Source: Diospyros lotus
Lineage: Eukaryota > Streptophyta > Magnoliopsida > Ericales > Ebenaceae
Direction of reading: 5' to 3'
NCBI RefSeq assembly: GCF_014633365.1
Contig: NC_068346.1
Coordinates: forward strand, 37,077,191-37,141,190
DNA length: 64,000 nt
The notes under the pieces: model-generated
Seen by the model: only the letters and a program-made list of their open reading frames with translations
Told to the model about the DNA's origin: nothing
The model's database searches: none
Shown: piece by piece, positions 35,201-46,448 of the stretch
How the letters are laid out: each line of letters begins with the position of its first letter
How positions within the stretch are numbered: position 1 is the first letter of the stretch
Program-made: the position numbers and the translations under genes

Positions 35201-36908
35201 AGAGGTGATAATGAAACATTGGTCCTGGTGATAAGACAGAGAGAGCATAAGTACCTTAGACTTGCTGCGAACCAACTTAAAGAAATGGACCCATATGTCC
35301 AACTACAAATACTTGGGGCAACAACTTGTTGAGCTGAGTTAATATGAAACAACTGAAAAGTACAAGAAAATATATGGCTAGGAAAGAAGACCCTATTTGT
35401 GGTATGGTTATGACAAACTATACAATAAACTTCTTATTACCATCCAATCAATTAATGCCAATAAACAATCCAACTTTTATTGCAGTAGCAATGTACATTA
35501 GATAAGACAAATCAAATGGCATACTCACCCTAAAGGAGTTGCCCTAGGTTACAAGTTGGTGAAAGACCGGAAAGAGAAGAGGACACTTGTACAAGACTAC
35601 AGGTAAGCATCTTGTTGTCTGACAATCACATGCAACTGGCACATTTGACCATCCTTTCAGGACCATCTCGGGACAATGATAGACAGTTTGATGTCTTGAA
35701 TGCATGCACAGGTAACCATACAGAAAAAAATGAAGCGAATTTAACTTGAAAACCTTTAACTAACTGGAACAGTAAATCATCTAAATCCATGTTTAAGAGA
35801 GCTCAGCGATGATCATATTTTATCCAGCATTTTGACTTCCCATCTTCTATCTTCCTTCCATTTCCTAATTTTCCCTCTCCTATTCTTGTTTACTTGCACT
35901 ATGTTCGGCGATAGGATGGGTGGATGGAAGGGAAAAGGAAGTGAATGTATTTACATAATTACATACATGTAAAAATACATGTAAATGAGTTATATTATTT
36001 TCTTTTCCCTTAACAAATCCTAGTTCCAAATGGAGGGTCAGTGTTTTGAACTTACATCCAGAGTAGTAATTCTCATTTGTCTGTTTAATAAGTCAGTGCT
36101 ACCTCAATACAGTCAAGAATTCACCTCTAAATGTGTATATAATTATCATTTCACACTTATATTAGATGAAATGTGGGCTGCTTAACATCCTTTAACAGAT
36201 AATTGACCTCTAAATCGCAAAGAAAAACATGTTAAGATTGAATCTTCAACTTGATCCATTCTGAGCAGTGTTTAGTCCTGAAACCTCACATCATAACGTG
36301 CTGATATCTGGGTGGTGGAAAAATGCTATCCGTACTCCTTGGAGTACATAATGCAGCTAAAATGATAAAAATATTCCTGCGGTGAGGTGGCGTGAGACGG
36401 TGAGACACAAGGGGTAGTTTAGTCATTTGTGCGCGTGGGTAGCTCAAGGCGTATGTAGAAGTAGGATGGGTGGTGCGGTATGTATACAGTTTCTTTCTTT
36501 TTAATAAATCATCATTGATTTCAAACGATATTCCGGCAGATATCTATTGTTTTGCTTCTGATTTCCTAATGCAAGGCAATAAAAACCTAACTCCATTCTT
36601 CGTTTTTCATCTGCCAAAAATCCAGTCGCTTATGGCGAATCTCAAATATCCATCCCTCCAACAATAGATAATCTGCGTTGAGTGTCCGAAAAATTAAGCA
36701 AAAAACTTATAAAAGACATGGGAAAAGGAAGAAAGGAAGAGGAGAAGGGTACCAGGGCGACGAAGGCGACGAATGCATATGCGACAGAGAGAGCATAGAA
36801 GATGGCTTGCTCCCGTTGTGGGGAGTCCTCTGGTTGGTGATTCCACCACTTCAATAACCCACTGCTCTTTTCTCCCGCTCTCGCCATTAAGCTGTACGTT
36901 CTCGCCAT
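32216..36908 (-). CDS. TOM1/TOM3-family seven-helix membrane protein, eleven exons
   Basis: Minus-strand exons 36908-36753, 35083-34993, 34917-34865, 34220-34128, 34024-33953, 33842-33770, 33605-33560, 33457-33394, 32808-32755, 32668-32591 and 32311-32216 join in frame to 291 residues with GT-AG introns, the family's normal size. Recognisable blocks are [56 protein letters not shown] then [60 protein letters not shown] and the C-terminal [19 protein letters not shown] then QYHSIR. The family (tobamovirus multiplication 1/3, THH1) comprises tonoplast multi-span proteins that anchor tobamovirus replication complexes; the native role is unclear. Start codon: ATG at 36908, with 36887 ([10 protein letters not shown]) an alternative. 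Which paralogue group it belongs to is not settled. Confidence 0.95.
36320..36490. repeat. Possible miniature element in TOM1-like intron 1
   Basis: AAAAATGCTATCCGTACTCC near 36320 resembles the left end of the 31085 MITE (AAAAATGCTATTGGTAC), and the interior is likewise GC-rich with GAGGTGGCGTGAGACGG. No clear right end or target duplication was found. Confidence 0.3.
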
Positions 36909-36949
36909 TGATGAGACCCAGAAAAATCTCGAGCCGTGATTGAGGAACA

Positions 36950-39500
36950 AGAAGAAGAGAAGAGCTTTCGAGGTCGCAGGGACACGTGGAGTTTGAACAG
37001 CGAGCCACGACGCAATGTCTTCATAACAGAACAGAAGGACCGAATTGCCAAGTCGTCTCTCTCGCTTTATTTTGTAACTTGTGAATGAAATTTATTCAAT
37101 TAAGGTTGATATAAATTAAGAGGGTTTTTAATTTTTAGTGTTTTAATAAATAAAACTTGCCTAGAATTGTTCACAACAACGGTTTTTTTTCGGGTTCAAG
37201 AATATATTAAATTTATAAAAAATTAAAAGACAAATAGTTTTTCACTTATTGACTTTAATCTCTATAAATAAACGATAATTCCTTCTATTTAGGTAAGATA
37301 AAAATTTTATTTAAATTATTAAATTTTTTTATTTTCTTATATTTATGTAGACCAATTTAAGTATCGAAAGATTCATAGAACAGATATGTTACATCTTTAA
37401 CTATTTTCTTTTTTGTAGATTTTTTAAAAATTAGAAAATTAAGACAAATGTTCTATTATAATTATAAATTTATTGTTATATTTAAATGATAATCATTGTG
37501 GAAGGAACAAAAAGAATGATTGATTTTTAAAAAAATTATTATATATGAAATTATGAACCATTAATCAAACTGATGAACTACCAAATGGACTGATTGGTTT
37601 ATATTTTCCTTTCATAAATTGTTAAGATTTGAGTCAACCTCTATAATTGATGATAAGCTAGCTGTTATAACTATCGGGTAGAACTCACCCTCAAAAGACA
37701 ACTGTTAAGGGGAGGGTGGCCAAGAGATTATAAACTCCACACCAAAAATTTGAACTTCCAATGTAAAACAAGTTTCATACCTCGCGATATGAACCATAAC
37801 ACATGCCACATTAATCTTTGTTTGAATCTTATGTCATTGCAATACCTGATGTGAACATCAAACTCAGTCTTCTCACGGAAAAATCTAAGTAAACTCCCTT
37901 CCAAAGAGAGAACTAAGAAAGGTAAGAATGAGGAATAAATGGAAATTGAAAACTTTTTGATATGAAATGAGAGTAGAAAAATAATATTTTTTGAAAAAAT
38001 AAAAAATAGAAATGTGAGGTAAAAATGTAAATAAAAATATATAGAGTTTTTTAATAAATATAATTTATAATATATAAAATTATAAAAATTAATTATTCAA
38101 TTAACAACAGTATCGAACAATTGACGGCGCGAGAAAACTAAGCAATCAAACTTGAAAACAACAATCTTGTGAGCAATTGAATTGATGACAGCACGAGTAT
38201 CGAGCACTAAACAATCTGTAACAAGTGAGAATCGAACAATTGGAGTTGGAAACGACGACCTTGGAGTAGTTGCATAGAGTATCGAGTAACTAATTGATAA
38301 GGAAACGACGATAAAGGGACAATCTATCACAGTCAAAGATGAGAAGATTGAGTCAAGAAATGATTTTGGACTTCAAATAAAAGAAATTAAGGCTAGGGCA
38401 CGAAGATTGAGGAGTAAGGAGAATAAATTCAAAAAATATCAATTATATATTTATTGGTTATAGATGAAATTTCTTTCATCTCTAATTAGTGTCCGTCGTT
38501 AGAAACTTGTTTCCAATTGAAGACGCATTTATGATAATTTAATTTTATTATGAAATGATCTCAAAATGTTTTAGTTATATAAATAACTCAACAAATATTT
38601 TTGAACGTTTCAACATTTTTGAAATGAGAAACATTTCAAAAACATTGAAAGAAAGTCTTCGAGCTATTTATATACATCAGAGGGAATAAGGGTGGGAGGT
38701 AAAAGAAAAATGAGTAATAATTAGTTATTTATTAGTATAATTATCCATAAATCGTTGATTATCAACATATAAGTATGATTATAAATGTAAAGTTTGAATA
38801 TTTTTAGGAGAAATTTGAAAAGATTAACTGGAAAAGTAGGCACCTTTCGATTCCTTCCAGGTTGAAAGGGGTAAAGGGGCTGACCAAGTGAGAGGAAAGT
38901 GATGAAATAGATGCAACAAAGGGCTGTAAAGAAACAAATAAACAAACAGTGCCTCCCATGGGGCTGTAAAGACCAAGGAATGTACGTAATAAAGAAACAA
39001 AGAAAGTCAACGAGGGGAGGGGCCAAGCGGTAGCCATTAACAATACCAAGAAAAATTGTTCTGCAAACCGAACCCAGTTTTTCTTGGAAACTCCCCATAA
39101 GAAACCCAAATCCCCCATCTAGTCCTTTCTCAAAACACTGCGCGCATATTGACTAAGTAAAAGGTCATTATATATATATATATATCTGTATTCTGTATAA
39201 GGACTAAGTCAGCGGCAGGCACAAAAAATTGATAATCAGCCCTGTGTTTTTCTCGTTGTTTATTCGAAGAGTTTTTGGATTGGTAAGTGAATTCTGAGTT
39301 CTGAGATACCGTCTGTTAATTTGCCTTGCTTTTCCTGTTTCTGGAACTGATTTTGGGTGGCTTCGAAGGGTTTTCTTGTGTTTGTTATTCTGGGTACTCT
39401 TGTTTTGATGATCAGAATTATTGAGTCGCTGGCAGCTTTTGAAGTTCATCGTTTCCGAAGAAGCGGTACATGCTAGGTTGTATAGGAGCAGTTGCAAACT
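36950..39500. other. Intergenic between two divergent genes, no gene seen
   Basis: 36950-37080 is probably promoter and leader of the TOM1-like gene. 37080-38800 is AT-rich with no coding signal. 38810-39160 is more complex and, with the TATATA run at about 39170-39185, probably belongs to the promoter and leader of the PP2C gene, whose 5' UTR likely fills 39200-39513. Confidence 0.5.
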
Positions 39501-39513
39501 GGGTCTGAATTTT

Positions 39514-42500
39514 ATGGATAATCTATGCTGCTTCGGTTCTCAGGTGGGATACTATTAGTCTTCAATTTTTGAGATTTTCACTTCCTTTCGTTCCTCAATA
39601 CTTTTTTTGTTTGTTTCTGAATTTCCTGCTATTTTGATGTGCTCCAGGGCTTTTGATCCATTGAATTTTAAGTTTTGCTTTATTGGGAAGATTATAAATT
39701 GTTTGAAGAGAGATGTGGGTTGGGTGGGGGGGGGGGGGGGGGGGGGGGTGTTAAACTTTAATTAGGGTTTCAGTTGAATAAAAGGAAGAGACCTAATTAT
39801 GTCCTGTGTGAGGAAACTTTGCCTAATTTTGTGATGTCTTATCCGGGAAACTATACTAGTTCGGTTGCTTTGCTCAGAAACTATAAATTCTTCGAGTGTT
39901 TTCTGATCTTTCATTGATTTTGATATTGTAACTACCATTTACCTGCCCAAAGAAAACAAGGCACGAACAATCGATTGCAGATGAGTTGTCTGATATTAGC
40001 CCTATGGGTTTGTTTTAAGTTTAGCCATATGGATTTACAAGCTCAGTAATGCTCAATTTTCATCTGAAGAAGATCATAGTAGTTGGTTGAACAGCTTGCG
40101 TACGGGCCCTTATGTTTTCAGTGCCTGGTTTAATTATCTTCATATGAAACATTGTATAAAGTTAAACATCTCCTACAACTTCAGTTTGCAGGGGGCCGTT
40201 CATCATCTGAATCTGGCAAAGGCAGAAGCCATCGAGGGCCTGTCAAGTTTGGTTTCAGTATGGTAAAAGGGAAGGCAAATCATCCCATGGAGGATTATCA
40301 CGTTGCTAAATTTGTTATGCACCAAGGACGTGAGCTTGGCCTTTTTGCTATTTATGATGGGCATCTGGGAGATAGTGTGCCTGCCTATCTGCAAAAGCAT
40401 TTACTTCCCAACATCTTAAAGGAGGTTAGATATCGGTTTGCAATGGCTTACTCTGATCAGTAATTTTATTACTGCAGTTTGTCAGTCTTATGGACATTAT
40501 TTTGGACCAGATATAATCTTAATTCTTGCAGTTTGTTATTCAATAATTTCAGGAAGAGTTTTGGACTGATCCAAGAACGTCCATTTCTAAAGCTTATAAG
40601 AGCACGGATCAATTAATTCTGTCGCACAATCCTGATTTGGGAAGAGGTGGATCCACTGCTGTCACTGCAATTCTTATAAATGGTCAAAAGCTTTGGGTTG
40701 CCAATGTTGGAGATTCACGAGCAGTCCTTTCGAAGAGTGGGCAAGCAATTCAACTGACCATTGATCATGAGCCCAATACTGAGAGGGACAGCATTGAAGA
40801 CAGGGGTGGATTTGTCTCAAATATACCAGGTTCAGTCCATGGTCTATTGTCTTTGTCTTACCTGAAGCTAATATTTCAAATATAGTGAATATGGCTTATC
40901 TGCATGCTTGAACCCATTGAATTTTCTCCATGGTCTCTTGAAATGGCTTGAATCTTTGAATCACCATTCTCCTGTGCAGTTTTACTTCATCAACTTCTTG
41001 ATACTCTACTTGATGTTACACCACGACTCTGCTCTGCATTCTGGGGTTCCACCAAGAATGCGCTCCTCCAAATGAAGGATTGATTGTTTATCATCATCAC
41101 CATCACCACATGCCATAAATCCACTAGATGGGTCGACAACATTAATTCTAGCCCTCAATTCATTCATAATGAAAGATCCAATAATGCAGCCTTGCTTCTT
41201 TATCCACCCTCAAAACCAGCTGTGCATAGGGAGTCTACTTTTCCACACTAAAAGTGTTGAGGGAATTACTCCATTCACCAGCTGAATATATTGTCTATTC
41301 TTTAAGGAAAATGTTGTGAGTTGTGGATGGGTTGCTTCTACTTTCCGTAGGATCCTTTTTTTCATGAACTCAGGGATACTCTATCTTATATATATAAGGA
41401 ACCAAATCTTGAGTCAACAGGTTTAGTTACCATAAATTCAAGCATGGCTCAAGCCCTTGTTTAGCACTGATCCAGCACTATCTTGAGTTAACAGGTCAAG
41501 TGCTTGTCTAATGCAATCTAATGGTAACTATAGTGCTGTAGTGGTGGCTTCTGGTTGATCACTTTGTCCAGTGCCTATCTAGCATGGTAGCACCTATCCA
41601 ATGTCACCTGTCCTAGTGAAATCTAAACATAACATTTTAGTCATGAAATTTGCCAACAAAATCAGACGTAAAAGACTATATTGTAACCTGTTAACTGGAT
41701 GTTGTTGGAAGGGTAAGTGCAGAAGGCATGGCTAACTTTTTCCAGAATTGAGCTAGACTCCAATTGATCTCTTGGAGCTCGAGGAAGCTGAACTTATCCC
41801 ATTAGCAAGCTGCTGGAACAGTTTGTTACACTAATATGTATTAGGCCCATGTTGATGATAAACTCCGGGAATCATGAATTGTAAGGTGCAGTTTAACCAA
41901 GTTGGCAACAAATCAGATCACGCTCTTGGAGATGGTTCTCGTTTTCATAGGTAAAGTTTGTGCAGCAACATTAGAACTTGTTTCTTTGGACCCATGCAGC
42001 CATGCAATAGACAGTGTTGATAGATGGAGGCGCATGGCATCATATGCCCTGTCTCATTGAGCTTTGAGAATGGGGGATGGAATGCACAAGATACTCATCT
42101 TCTTTGCTTTGTATGCAATGGTGAATGGTACTAGAGAAATGTCATATGTATGGTAAAACTAAATTTCAGGTTCTAGGAAAGGACAGGTTATACATTTGGA
42201 TATTGTCTTTTGGATTGTAGATCACATCCATCTAGACGGAAGATATGGTAACTAACATTTTTGTGTTGCAACTCACCAACCCTCATTTGTCCACACAAAT
42301 AAGAATCTTATAAGATGAGAAAACAATATGCTCTGCAATAAATGTGTTTAGAAAATGACAATATGCTGAAGAAGGTATCAAATGAAAGGATGGTCTCTAT
42401 GTGCAGTATGCTCTCTTTGGATGCACCAAGTTGAGGCACAAAATATTTCAAAAATATTAAATGTTTGGAGAGACATTAAAGTTTGATATAAAGTGTATGG

Positions 42501-43230
42501 GCCTAAATAAAGTTATGACAAAAGACAGAAATACATGGAAGTCTAAAATTCATGTAGCCAACCCCACATAGTGGGATAAAGGCTGGATATGTTGTTGTTA
42601 TTAAATATTCGGAAGATTTAAAATTCATAGGTTAGGTTTCTCACAGCTTAGTTCAGTCTCCTTCCAGTTACAGCATCTTCGACTATTTTAGTTGGACAGA
42701 GCCTATGATAGAAATTGATATTTGTTAGACTGGCCAAGCGTTTAAACTCAGCTTGAAATGGTCTGCGTGCCTAGTGCTGATAGAATCTTCATGCTTTAGT
42801 TTTGCCCAAAGCTAAGTTGTCCCCTGCCGATTACTAGATTTGGCCATTACAGTTGGAAGACAATAGATGATAGGTCTTGTTGCTCTTAAACTTGAATTCA
42901 AACTATGCTCTGAATTGGAGATTCTTACTATATAATAGTTGTAAGAAGAAGACCATACATCAGGAGATGTTGCAAAAGTGAACAACCAACTGGTTGTCTC
43001 TCGTGATTTTATGTTTCCTGCACTCTTTTTAGGCACATGTATTGCGTTGTACAGGAGATGTCGCGAGAGTGAATGGCCAACTCGCTGTTTCTCGTGCTTT
43101 TGGAGACAAGAACCTTAAATTACACCTACGGTCTGATCCTGATATAACAGATGCTGATATAGGAGCAGATACAGATCTTCTCATCATTGCAAGTGATGGC
43201 TTATGGAAGGTGAATTAATCCCCCCTCCAG

Positions 43231-43269
<39 letters not shown>

Positions 43270-43468
43270 TGCATTTGATTATCCCATGGATAAGTTATTT
43301 TTCTTCTCTTGCTTGCAATCTATCCAGGTTATGGATAATCAAGAGGCAGTTAACATTGCGAGAAAGATCAAGGACCCACGGAAGGCAGCGAAGCAACTGG
43401 TGGTGGAAGCATTGCGTAAAGAGAGTAAAGACGATATCTCCTGCATTGTGGTTCGTTTTGCGGGTTGA
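39514..43468 (+). CDS. Plant protein phosphatase 2C, five coding exons
   Basis: Exons 39514-39543, 40185-40424, 40553-40829, 43055-43209 and 43328-43468 join in frame to 280 residues with GT-AG introns. Exon 1 encodes only MDNLCCFGSQ. PP2C metal-binding and catalytic motifs are complete: NHPMEDYHVA, GLFAIYDGHLGDSV, RGGSTAVTAIL, LWVANVGDSRAVL, NGQLAVSRAFGDKNLK, DLLIIASDGLWKV and SKDDISCIVV. The enzyme is a Mg/Mn-dependent Ser/Thr phosphatase of the small single-domain cytosolic/nuclear group that includes Arabidopsis At1g34750 and PIA1; direct substrates are unknown. The short Cys-containing N terminus is typical of this group. Intron 3 is unusually long (2225 bp) and holds a LINE tail remnant and a degenerate copy of the start of exon 4. 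Intron 1 holds a G23 run. Confidence 0.95.
39726..39748 (+). repeat. Poly-G homopolymer, 23 bases, in PP2C intron 1
   Basis: An uninterrupted G run on the sense strand within the first intron. It could form a quadruplex in the nascent RNA; its length may not be exact. Confidence 0.85.
42430..42603 (+). repeat. 3' end remnant of a non-LTR retroelement (RTE-like)
   Basis: In PP2C intron 3 the plus strand reads KVMTKDRNTWKSKIHVANPT then a stop, followed by CACATAGTGGGATAAAGGCT and a short GTTGTTGTT tail. This resembles the common 3' end of plant RTE-type LINEs and SINEs that borrow it, with the WKSKIHVANP stretch as the ORF C terminus. The upstream part is not recognisable. Family assignment is from memory. 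Confidence 0.45.
42962..43015 (+). pseudogene. Degenerate duplicate of PP2C exon 4 start (pseudo-exon)
   Basis: Following an acceptor-like ATCAG, the plus strand encodes GDVAKVNNQLVVSRDF, parallel to GDVARVNGQLAVSRAF at the start of the real exon 4 (43055). Similarity fades after about 54 bases and no donor follows at the equivalent place. The two copies are about 93 bp apart and differ at roughly a dozen positions. Confidence 0.8.
43235..43266 (+). repeat. (CT)n microsatellite in PP2C intron 4
   Basis: About 16 CT units between the exon 4 donor and the exon 5 acceptor. Confidence 0.9.
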
Positions 43469-43915
43469 ATTTACAAAGAAAGAGCATGATCCCAGCATGC
43501 TGGACTGTATGTATATTAGGGATTTCTTTTGCATGGGATGCCATTCCATTCTACAGATCGAACACAAGTTTTAAAAGCAGCTTGGCGTAAAGATGGAAAG
43601 TTATGTGGAAATAGGTTACACATGTTGACCACCCTTCTAGCTACTTCCCCTGTAATATATATATGATTTGTTTTCGGTTGTCGTGGCTTTGCTTTCTTCA
43701 TTCTGGAGACTCACCCTGTCATTTTTATTTGACATTCACAGCAACCAAACAAGTGTGATTGTTGTTGGCAGCCATGGATTATTCTTGTAATAATATTACT
43801 TAATGTTGGCTTTGGTTCGGCATTCTACATGGGCTTGAAGCTTACTATGCCATTTGGTGGGTTCTTATTATATTCACGCCTTGACACTGACTTGTATGAA
43901 ATTAAAGCCCCTCAA
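43469..43915. other. 3' flank of PP2C gene, no gene seen
   Basis: Likely the 3' UTR plus a short spacer before the solo LTR. No coding signal other than shadows. Confidence 0.5.
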
Positions 43916-43920
43916 CTTAA

Positions 43921-44620
43921 TGTCGTAAAACAATGATATTTTAAATGGCCTATAGGGAGTCTTTGTCTCACATTGGTAGAATAGAAGACTTTGATCATCT
44001 TTATGTACATTGACTCCACTTGGGCTTATGAGAGCTGTTGGAGAGTTGCGCTTCACGCACATGAGAACAAGCCAATCCAAGGCAAAATCGTCGATTTGCA
44101 TCTCCCCACCCCTCCTTGTGCACGAGTTAGCCTGCACATTGCAACCTTTTGCTTTTCTTTTTCTTGTCTTACCCAAAACTCCTTTGAATTGGTTTTCAAC
44201 AATTGAGAGAGACCAGGTCTTTGCTGACCTAGTCTTCTGCTTTTTTACTTCTTATTTGCTTATCTTCTTCAACATCTGAATTGTTCTTTTACTTATCTTC
44301 TTTGGCCGATTATCCCTATAAAAGTAGCCCCTTGCTCCACTTGTTAAACAGAGAAAATCATTTGCTCTTCCTTAGTGTTCATTCTACTTGCTGCTCCTAT
44401 CGTTAATCTGCTGGATTCTTGCACACTGTTCTTACTCTCCGTTTGTTCCCAAACCACATGAGTGCACACGTATTTAGAATGGCTCGTTGTATCTTGGGGA
44501 TAGGCACTTTGGCTCTTGCACTAATTGTGAGAGGTGGAAATGATCCTTAAGGCCAGTGGCATTTATTGTCATGTCTCAAGTTTCATACCCCAACTGTCCA
44601 CCTCTGTCATTTTTCCAACA
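43921..44620 (+). mobile_element. Solo LTR, 700 bp, with 5-bp target duplication CTTAA
   Basis: The left end TGTCGTAAAA and right end TTTTCCAACA are inverted repeats matching at 8 of 10 bases, with TG/CA termini. Both sides are flanked by CTTAA (43916-43920 and 44621-44625). A TATA box, TATAAAAG, lies at 44317-44324, in the position expected for an LTR promoter. No internal retrotransposon sequence adjoins it, so it is a product of LTR-LTR recombination. The size and GTCTCACATTGGTAGAA-type block suggest a copia element, which is tentative. Confidence 0.8.
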
Positions 44621-44625
44621 CTTAA

Positions 44626-45201
44626 TGAATCATCATATTAATGAAATTATGGGCGATTAAAGAATAAAAATTTCTATATTTATCCTGATTATTGAAAGAA
44701 TACATTCAAGATTGGATTGGGTTTATGTTTGACTCTCTATATTATCTCCACGTAGCACTGATAATAGCAAATTAATTAATTAACAGAAAGGGAGAGGCCC
44801 TATTCTCCTGGTAATCCCATAAAAATGTGTGGATCAGAGTTCGTCGTCTTCCCGGAGCCGTTTACAGTTGGGTTGTAAACCAAAGCCACATATGGGCCGA
44901 CCGACAATTACCTGATGCATTCATCCACGCATGATTCTCATCGTATTTCTGTTTCTTGACAAAAAATTAGGATCTTTAATCTTGAAGCTTGTAATTATTC
45001 ACTCACTTGATTTCGTTCTTTGCAACCGGACAAATAGTTGTAGTAGTGCAAGTATTGATTCTTCTTTTCTAGGATTGGCTTCCTAGGAAAGAAGAGAATT
45101 GATTGAAGACGTACGATCATGGCGATTTACCAGACCCGATTTAGAGTTTTATCAATTTCCTTGCAGTTTTGAGATAATCTCTTGGGATTAATGATTTAAA
45201 C
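44626..45201. other. Upstream region of the alpha/beta hydrolase gene
   Basis: AT-rich spacer to about 44800, then probable promoter and leader of the gene starting at 45202. No separate gene or convincing TATA box identified. Confidence 0.4.
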
Positions 45202-46448
45202 ATGGCGAGCTGCTTCAGCTTTACAGCGTCGAGAGACCGACTGTACCGGTACTTCTTCGCCTTCTCCGGCCTCCGCTCCGTCGCCACCACCCTCCGAGAC
45301 GGCACCGTCATGCACTGCTGGGTGCCCAGAATCCACAAACACAGCAAGCCCTCCCTCCTCCTCATCCACGGCTTCGGGGCCAACGCCATGTGGCAGTACG
45401 GCGAGGTGCTCCGCCACTTCATCCCGGACTATAACGTGTACGTGCCGGACCTCTTGTTCTTCGGCGGCTCCCACACGCCGCGGCCGGATCGGACGGAGGC
45501 GTTCCAGGCGCGGTGTTTGATGAAGCTGATGGAGGAGAATGGGGTGAGGAAGATGAGCCTGATTGGGATCAGCTATGGCGGGTTTGTGGGGTACAGTATG
45601 GCGGTGCAGTTTCCGGCGGCGGTGGACAGGATGGTGCTGTGCTGTACGGGTGTGTGCTTGGAGGAGGAGGACATGAAGTCGGGGCTGTTTGTGGTGGCGG
45701 ACGTGGAGGAAGCGGCCAACATTCTGATGCCGCAGACGCCGGAGAAGCTGAGGGAGTTGATGCGCCTTTCCTACGTCAAGCCTACAAGGGGAGTGCCTTC
45801 TTGCATTCTCTCTGATTTCATTCATGTAAGTCACATCTCGCCATTGCTGGTTCTCATCAACTACATTGACCCACATTTGGAAAGCCGCTAATTAATCTTT
45901 GAATCTTACCAACATTCATTCGAAAAACCCAATTCAGATTATGTGTAAAGATTACCTAGAAGAGAAGAGAGAACTGATCCGGGAGATACTCAAAGACAGA
46001 AAGCTTGCTAATATCCCAAAGATCGATAAGGTTTCATACATTTCCCATTTCACTTTGGTCTCTAATTACAAATCTTTCTGCAAACTCAAAAGACAGTTCT
46101 TTCCTGGTTTTCTGGGTTTCCATTACCAAGCAGCGCACACTCATCATCTGGGGAGAGCAAGATCAAATCTTCCCGCTGGAATTGGGTTACAGACTAGAGA
46201 GGTAACCTTAATCATAAGTCATTAATTACGGCGGATGGAGTTGTAAACTTATATTCATCAAAGAACACATATGTATATATATATACAGGCATATTGGGGA
46301 GAGTGCAGAGCTGGTATTGATCAAGAATGCAGGGCATGCATTGAACCTGGAGAAGCCCAAGGTGTTCATTAAGCACTTGAAGAAGTTCCTGCTTGTTGAC
46401 CCAACTCCATCGTTCCCACCACCAAAACCATGGAGAGAGCAACTGTAA
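45202..46448 (+). CDS. Alpha/beta hydrolase-fold protein, four exons
   Basis: Exons 45202-45825, 45938-46030, 46131-46201 and 46289-46448 join in frame to 315 residues with GT-AG introns. The fold is indicated by the oxyanion HGFG (about 56-59), the nucleophile elbow GISYGG with Ser124, Asp250 in IIWGEQDQIFP and His279 in NAGHALN, a complete Ser-Asp-His triad. The family of similar plant proteins is annotated only generically (2-hydroxymuconate-semialdehyde-hydrolase-like or epoxide-hydrolase-like); the substrate is unknown and I do not assign one. The N-terminal 20 residues (SCFSFTASRDRLYRYFF) are hydrophobic and may be a membrane or lipid-associated segment. Exon 1 is much more GC-rich than the other exons and the surrounding DNA, a gradient often seen in plant genes. 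Confidence 0.92.

Noticed and set aside
45196..45876. 226-codon open frame antisense to the alpha/beta hydrolase exon 1
   Set aside because: Shadow of a GC-rich exon; the composition is His/Arg/Pro-rich with no domain, while the plus strand has a full catalytic triad and consistent splicing.
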